Assembly: GCA_028717525.1 (NCBI GenBank)
Contig: JAQUNT010000040.1
Span: 1 to 10,186 of the forward strand
Reading direction: 5' to 3'
Source of the DNA: Elusimicrobiota bacterium
GTDB taxonomy: Bacteria > Elusimicrobiota > Elusimicrobia > UBA1565 > UBA9628
DNA: 10,186 nt
The notes under the pieces are model-generated. The model saw only the letters and a list, made by a program, of their open reading frames with translations, did not search any database and was not told where the DNA came from. A program made the translations under genes and the position numbers. Shown piece by piece: positions 5,883-10,186 of the stretch (position 1 is its first letter; every line of letters begins with the position of its first letter).

Positions 5883-8282
5883 TCAGCGCCCGGCCGGCCG
5901 GCCGACCCAGACGTGCGCGATGGGCGAGCGCTGGACCCGGCCGTCCTGCCCCTCGGCCTCGATGTAGTAGTCCACCAGCACGTCCTCGCCCGCGGCCACG
6001 CGGGCGTGGGCCAGCTGCGGCAGCTGGGCCACGCGCTCGGACTGGGGCAGGCCCTTCCACTCCACCTGGCCGTACGGGTCGCGCAGCTCCATGGCCGTGC
6101 TCTGCCAGCCCGCCGCCTCACCGTAGACCAGGTCCTCGGCCCGGGGCGCGGTCCGGCCGTCCTTGGACACGCGCCACTTCAGCTCCACGCGCTTGAGGCC
6201 AGCGGCCGAGAAGGCGAAGCCGAACACGTCGAACTCCGGGCCGTACTGCCGGCTCTGCCAGCCGTAGAGCTCGCCCCGGTTCTCCCCGCCCGGGTTCCAG
6301 GGGAAGCGCGACGGCCCCCAGATGGTCGGAGCCGCGAAGGAGCGGCCGGCCAATAGCGGCAGGACCGCGTCCACCGCGGCCTTGGCCGCGCGCAGGGGCC
6401 ACTGCACCAGGTCCGTCTCCGGCCCGTAGTACACGTGTCCGGAATCGAAGGCGCGCAGCACCGCCTGCACGGCCGCCTCCCAGGGATTCCGGGCCGCGCC
6501 CGCGTCAGCCTTCACGATGCGCCCCATGTCCGTCTTCCAGCCCGGGTCCCGGGCCTTCAAGGCGGCTTCGCCCTGCAGCAGGTAGTGCACGGCCATGGTC
6601 AGCAGGGCGTGGAACTGCAGCTTGAAGTTCCAGGCCGAAGGGGTGAAGACCGGCCGACCCTGCGGCCCGGGCGCTATGGGCGGCCAGAGCCAGCGGTGCA
6701 GCTGGGGCGAGCCCCAGTCCGCGTTGGGCCAGGCTCCGGGCTCCACCCAGTCCAGCACGTCGTCCTCAGGCACAGGATAGCGCGCCAGATACTCCTGGAT
6801 GGTGCCGAAATGATGTCCGTTGGAGTCCAGCCACTGCGCCAGCCTGGGCGTGGATTCCATGTAGCTGCTGTACCCGCCGCCCCAGGCGTTGTCCCCGTCC
6901 GTGTCCAGGGCCATGGCCAAGGGCCGGCCGTCGAGGCCGGACTTGGCCGCGTTGTCCACCAGCTCGGTGGGGAAATCCTGGTAGCCGGCGATGTACGACG
7001 GCCCGCCGGTCATGGGGAAGACGATGAGCTTGTACTGCTTGCCGTCGGCCGGGTCCGTGTAGCGCAGCCAGTGCGGCAGATAGGAGTAGGGGAGGGCATC
7101 CTTGGTGAGCCGGCCGTCCTTGCCCGTGGTCTGGTAGTCGACGGGATAGGGCGAGCGGTTCCTCTGGTCCGCCGGGTTGGGCGGGCTGACGTTGGGCATG
7201 CCCGAGGCGTCGTAGCCCTGCAAGGAGCGGCTGATGTGGTGGCTGTCCACCACCACCACCTGCACTCCGGCCTTGACCAAGGCCGGCACCAGCTCCGGGC
7301 TGAACCCCACCTCGGGCGGCCGGAAGATCCGCATCTGCCCGGGCGCCGGAGGGCCCCAGTACTCGCGCATGAGCGTCTCGTGATAGCCCACGTTCCAGCG
7401 CACCAAGGCGTCCGCGGCCGGGCCCCAGGGCAGCAGGCCGTACATGAAGTGGAAGCCTGTGAGCAGCATCTCCATGCGCGGCGAGCCCCGGCCCGTGCGC
7501 CAGGAGAAAGCCTCCCTCCAGCGCTTGATCCAGCCCTCGCCCCAGAGCTTGCGCGCGATCTCCATGAGCGCGGCCGTGAAGGAGACCGAGAAGCCGGCGG
7601 GGTTCTCCGGCTTCCAGCCCGTGCGGTCGAGCACCGCGCGCAAAGACTCCACCGGGTGCTCGCCGTTGGTGGCCTTGACCTTGTCGTCCGAGGCCATGTC
7701 CCCGGACACGTGGCCCCAGTCCCGCCAGGGATAGTGCAGGTGCCAGATCCTCGACGCGTAGACCGCGAGACGGCGCGCGAGGCGCGGCCGCGGCAGCGTC
7801 TCAGCGGACGGCTCGGGCGCGGTGCTTGCGGCGGCGGCCGGGCTGGCCTGGCTCAGGACCGCGTCCATGACCCGGTCCCCGGATTCCTTGGCCGCGGCCG
7901 CAGGCAGGTCCGCCACAGCCTGCGCCGTGGGCACGGCCACGCCGTTGACGGCCAGCGGCTCTCCGGGCTGGGACAAAGCCAGGCCTAGAACGGCCGAGGG
8001 CGGGGCGGGCGCCGGAGCCGCAGGGGCGGGCAGGGCGGAGAGGCCCGGGGCGGGGATCGGGACAGGCGCGGCCAGGAAGGAGCCGGCCAGGGAGGAGGGA
8101 GTCAGCGAGACCAAGGAGAGCCGGTCCGAGGATAGGCCAGGTGCGGAAACCACCGCGGCCGGCACGCCCCGGACGCCTGCCGGGCCTGCGGCGACGCGAG
8201 CCACGGTAGCGGCTTGAACGGGCGAGGCAAGAAGCACGGCACAGGCCGTGCCCAGGCCCACGAGACTGCGGAAAGCCACCAT
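5883..8282 (-). CDS. Secreted glycoside hydrolase family 57-like protein
   Basis: Probably an alpha-glucan-active hydrolase or transferase exported from the cytoplasm. The 799-residue protein has a signal peptide (1-24, ending SPVQA), then an Ala/Pro-rich low-complexity linker (about 25-165). The catalytic barrel shows the GH57 regions in order: HLHYPWRD (181-188), MEMLLTGFHFMYGLLP (270-285, matching the usual ExxLTPxxHPIL), RIFRPPEVGFSPELVPAL (318-335) with likely nucleophile Glu324, and ALDTDGDNAW (458-467), where Asp462 is the expected acid/base and the usual DGEN reads DGDN. ESTPRLAQWLDSNG (476-489) follows as in GH57 enzymes. The C-terminal 110 residues look like a beta-sandwich module ending in SPIAHVWVG. 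Start: GTG 8300 would add six residues; ATG 8282 gives a cleaner signal peptide. Many GH57 members are intracellular, so export is notable. Substrate cannot be told from sequence. The next gene begins 48 bp downstream. Confidence 0.85.
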   Translation of the reverse strand: MVAFRSLVGLGTACAVLLASPVQAATVARVAAGPAGVRGVPAAVVSAPGLSSDRLSLVSLTPSSLAGSFLAAPVPIPAPGLSALPAPAAPAPAPPSAVLGLALSQPGEPLAVNGVAVPTAQAVADLPAAAAKESGDRVMDAVLSQASPAAAASTAPEPSAETLPRPRLARRLAVYASRIWHLHYPWRDWGHVSGDMASDDKVKATNGEHPVESLRAVLDRTGWKPENPAGFSVSFTAALMEIARKLWGEGWIKRWREAFSWRTGRGSPRMEMLLTGFHFMYGLLPWGPAADALVRWNVGYHETLMREYWGPPAPGQMRIFRPPEVGFSPELVPALVKAGVQVVVVDSHHISRSLQGYDASGMPNVSPPNPADQRNRSPYPVDYQTTGKDGRLTKDALPYSYLPHWLRYTDPADGKQYKLIVFPMTGGPSYIAGYQDFPTELVDNAAKSGLDGRPLAMALDTDGDNAWGGGYSSYMESTPRLAQWLDSNGHHFGTIQEYLARYPVPEDDVLDWVEPGAWPNADWGSPQLHRWLWPPIAPGPQGRPVFTPSAWNFKLQFHALLTMAVHYLLQGEAALKARDPGWKTDMGRIVKADAGAARNPWEAAVQAVLRAFDSGHVYYGPETDLVQWPLRAAKAAVDAVLPLLAGRSFAAPTIWGPSRFPWNPGGENRGELYGWQSRQYGPEFDVFGFAFSAAGLKRVELKWRVSKDGRTAPRAEDLVYGEAAGWQSTAMELRDPYGQVEWKGLPQSERVAQLPQLAHARVAAGEDVLVDYYIEAEGQDGRVQRSPIAHVWVGRPAGR

Positions 8283-8290
8283 GCCTATCC

Positions 8291-8296
8291 AGATTA
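8291..8296 (-). promoter_or_regulatory. Candidate -10 (TAATCT) 8 nt before the GH57-like gene
   Basis: Minus strand TGGTAATCT ends 8 nt before ATG 8282. A preceding TG makes it an extended -10, but no good -35 is present. Weak alone, it gains weight from the same spacing before the FGE-like gene and similar spacing before the 543-residue protein. Confidence 0.25.
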
Positions 8297-8384
8297 CCAC
8301 GTCCGCCGCAATGCCGCCTGAGCCGTGCGGGCCTGGAACGGCCCGACAAACGGCCCAGGCTAAGATGGGCTATAGGGTCCGTCA

Positions 8385-8412
8385 TTGACAAGCCCCGGGG
8401 CACGGTTAAACT
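8385..8412 (+). promoter_or_regulatory. Promoter-like sequence pointing towards the helicase 3' end
   Basis: Plus strand: perfect TTGACA (8385-8390), 16-bp spacer containing the palindrome GCCCCGGGGC, then TAAACT (8407-8412, 4 of 6). Both flanking genes are on the minus strand, so a transcript from here would be antisense to the helicase 3' end. The first thing downstream is a 10-codon frame with two tryptophans (8422-8454). Could be chance. Confidence 0.25.
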
Positions 8413-8456
8413 CTAAGCCGTATGCTCCTGTGGAGCCGGGACTGGGCCGGCTGATC

Positions 8457-8478
8457 GGGGAGGGGGAGGGCGTCTGGG
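8457..8478 (+). other. G-quadruplex motif in the helicase/GH57 intergenic region
   Basis: Four G runs with loops of 1, 1 and 5 nt on the plus strand (runs at 8457-8460, 8462-8466, 8468-8470, 8476-8478), meeting the usual G3+N1-7 rule. It overlaps a 6-bp hairpin, GGCGTC-TGG-GACGCC (8469-8483), so the two structures exclude each other. On the transcribed minus-strand RNA this region is C-rich and only the hairpin would form; that hairpin lies about 65 nt past the helicase stop. Confidence 0.45.
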
Positions 8479-8519
8479 ACGCCATCCTGCGGGGGGGCGC
8501 GCCGGGCCGCCGCTAGCGG

Positions 8520-8557
8520 CTACCGCCGGCACCGACGGAACTTCCGCTATCGCCGGC
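8520..8557. repeat. Imperfect 11-bp direct repeat and inverted repeats around the helicase stop codon
   Basis: CTACCGCCGGC (8520-8530) and CTATCGCCGGC (8547-8557) are 27 bp apart. CTTCCGC (8541-8547) and GCGGAAG (8556-8562) form a 7-bp stem over the stop codon, competing with CGGAA-C-TTCCG (8536-8546). Read in the helicase frame past its TAG, the next nine codons are again mostly basic, followed by another TAG, so the repeat looks like a duplication within an Arg-rich tail. Confidence 0.4.
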
Positions 8558-9767
8558 GGAAGCGGTGGCTGCTGGAGCGCGCGATGCGCCGGCGGAACTT
8601 GAAGCGCTGCATCGCCGGCTGCTTGTAGGCCTTCATCTGCGGCGGCACCTTGTAGGGGAACTCCGGGAAGGCCAGGCGCGGGATGGGCGCGCCGATGAGC
8701 CTCTCGATGGCGGCCACGAAGCGCTCCTCATCGAGGCCCATCAGCGTGATGGCGTCGCCCGTGGCGAAGACGCGGCCGGTGCGGCCCACGCGGTGCACGT
8801 AGTCCTCCGGGTGCAGGGGCACGTCGAAATTGATGACGTGGCTGATGTGGCGCACGTCGAGGCCGCGGGCCGCGATGTCCGTGGCCACCAGGATCTGGTG
8901 CTTCTGCTGCCGGAAGCCCTCCATGGCCAGGTCGCGCTGGGCCTGGGTCTTGTCCGAGTGCAGGGCCGCCACCTTCACGCCGCGCAGCTCCAGGAAGCGC
9001 GCCACCTGGTTGGCGCGGGAGCGGGTGCGGGTGAAGATGACCGCGGACTTGACCTGGGTCTTCTTGAGGATGAAGTGCAGGAGCTCGAACTTCTCCCCGG
9101 AGTTTATGGGATAGAGGGCCTGCCGGATGCCCGTGGCCGGGGTGTTGTCCGCGTCGATGGAGATGCGCACCGGCTCGCGCATGAACTCGCCGACCACCCG
9201 CGCTACCTCCGGCGGGATGGTGGCGGAGAACATCATGGTCTGGCGCTGCTTGGGCAGGGCCTGCATGATGCGCCGGATGTCCGGCATGAAGCCCATGTCC
9301 AGCATGCGGTCGGCCTCGTCGAGCACCGCCACCTCGAGGGTGTCGAGGCGGATCTGGCGCCGGCCGTAGTGGTCCAAGAGCCGCCCGGGCGTGGCCACCA
9401 CGATGTCCGCGCCCTTGCGCAGGGCCTGGAGCTGCTCATGGAAGGACGCCCCGCCGATGATCAGCACGCAGCGCGCCTGGGAGAACTTGGTCAGCTCGCG
9501 CACCGCTCTCTCCACCTGGGCCGCCAGCTCCCGGGTGGGCACCAGGACCAGGGCGCGGACCGGATGTTCCGTCACGCGTCCCTTAGGCGACGCCGCGGCG
9601 GGCCGCTCCCGACGCGAGAGGATCAGCTTCTGCAGCAAGGGCAGGACGAAGGCCAAGGTCTTGCCGCTGCCGGTCATGGCCGAGCCCAGCACGTCCTGGC
9701 CGGCCAGGGCCGGAGGCAGGGCCTGGGCCTGGATGGGCGTCGGTTCCTTATAGGCCAAGGCCTGCAC
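8547..9767 (-). CDS. DEAD-box ATP-dependent RNA helicase (RhlE-like)
   Basis: Cytoplasmic RNA-remodelling ATPase, of the kind used in ribosome assembly and cold adaptation. Counting from GTG 9767 (406 residues): Q motif YKEPTPIQ (6-13), motif I AMTGSGKT (30-37), Ia PTRELAAQ (77-84), GG (105-106), Ib TPGR (126-129), II DEAD (150-153) in LDEADRMLDMGF as in RhlE, III SAT (181-183), motif V ATDIAARGLD (295-304), VI HRVGRTGR (325-332). Both RecA-like domains are complete. The tail (about 376-406) is Arg-rich and likely binds RNA. The start is doubtful. GTG 9767 is the only canonical start, but the same frame is open upstream and encodes GAFAKFGLLPELFKA, which is the conserved upstream part of the Q motif, preceded by a His/Pro/Lys repeat. 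No ATG, GTG or TTG occurs in frame back to the adenosylhomocysteinase stop. The real protein is thus probably longer, up to about 465 residues if it starts at CTG 9944. Confidence 0.93.
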   Translation of the reverse strand: MQALAYKEPTPIQAQALPPALAGQDVLGSAMTGSGKTLAFVLPLLQKLILSRRERPAAASPKGRVTEHPVRALVLVPTRELAAQVERAVRELTKFSQARCVLIIGGASFHEQLQALRKGADIVVATPGRLLDHYGRRQIRLDTLEVAVLDEADRMLDMGFMPDIRRIMQALPKQRQTMMFSATIPPEVARVVGEFMREPVRISIDADNTPATGIRQALYPINSGEKFELLHFILKKTQVKSAVIFTRTRSRANQVARFLELRGVKVAALHSDKTQAQRDLAMEGFRQQKHQILVATDIAARGLDVRHISHVINFDVPLHPEDYVHRVGRTGRVFATGDAITLMGLDEERFVAAIERLIGAPIPRLAFPEFPYKVPPQMKAYKQPAMQRFKFRRRIARSSSHRFRRR

Positions 9768-9822
9768 GGCCTTGAAGAGCTCGGGCAGGAGGCCGAACTT
9801 GGCGAAGGCCCCGGTCTGGGGG

Positions 9823-9864
9823 GGCTCATGGACCGGCTTGTGAGGCTCGTGGGCCGGCTTGTGA
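9823..9864. repeat. 21-bp tandem repeat encoding HKPxHEP in the helicase upstream frame
   Basis: Two adjacent 21-bp units (9823-9843 and 9844-9864) differ at 2 positions; a degenerate third unit follows to about 9887. On the minus strand in the helicase frame they encode HKPVHEP and HKPAHEP, then a related HKHAPAHP. A 21-bp unit keeps the frame, and the changes preserve the pattern, which argues that this stretch is translated. Confidence 0.75.
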
Positions 9865-9945
9865 GGATGGGCCGGGGCGTGCTTGTGCGCAGGCTCCGCC
9901 GCAGCCTTGGTCCCGAATATCCGACGGATGATGCGCCGGATCAGT

Positions 9946-10186
<241 letters not shown>

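Noticed and set aside
6435..7988. 517-codon open frame on the plus strand opposite the GH57-like gene
   Set aside because: Antisense shadow; rich in Arg, Gly, Val and His as expected from a mirrored GC-rich gene.

Overview
The window is high-GC DNA with bacterial gene structure: Shine-Dalgarno sites, Sec-type signal peptides, and tightly packed co-directional genes. I place it in a bacterium, most tentatively an Elusimicrobiota-like or other uncultured lineage. That guess rests on style (GC-rich, secreted Ala/Pro-rich proteins, a formylglycine-generating-enzyme-like secreted protein) and not on a marker gene. I see no rRNA, tRNA, CRISPR array, insertion sequence or phage gene.

Left part (1-2207, plus strand): the 3' part of the gene for DNA topoisomerase VI subunit B, then the complete gene for subunit A, 11 bp apart. 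This is the type IIB topoisomerase typical of archaea and plants, which is uncommon in bacteria. Subunit A keeps the catalytic tyrosine and the Toprim acidic residues. Subunit B has an unusual disordered, lysine/arginine-rich C-terminal tail.

Middle (2217-8282, minus strand): five co-directional genes. In transcription order they are a secreted glycoside hydrolase family 57-like protein, a secreted FGE/sulfatase-modifying-factor fold protein without the catalytic cysteines, a small secreted single-Cache protein, a short MBOAT-like membrane protein that starts with TTG inside the Cache stop codon, and a large unrecognised membrane protein with Ala/Gly-rich low-complexity regions. The last gene converges on topoisomerase VI subunit A with only 9 bp between stop codons. 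FGE-like, Cache and MBOAT-like are close enough to be one operon. The GH57 and last genes may be separate units. Three of the five have a TAnnnT hexamer only 8-10 bp before the ATG and no good ribosome binding site, which suggests leaderless transcripts.

Right part (8547-10186, minus strand): the 3' end of adenosylhomocysteinase, then a DEAD-box RNA helicase of the RhlE type. The helicase reading frame extends well upstream of its only canonical start codon, through a His/Lys/Pro repeat region back to the adenosylhomocysteinase stop, without any ATG, GTG or TTG. The true start is therefore a puzzle (non-canonical start, frameshift at a C7 run, or assembly error). The 264-bp gap between the helicase and the GH57 gene holds a canonical G-quadruplex motif, a short hairpin and a plus-strand promoter-like sequence.

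How they work together: the ends are housekeeping functions (DNA topology, RNA remodelling, methyl-cycle salvage). The middle block is a set of exported or membrane proteins that could act together at the cell envelope, on polysaccharide and small-ligand sensing. That joint role is inference from position only.
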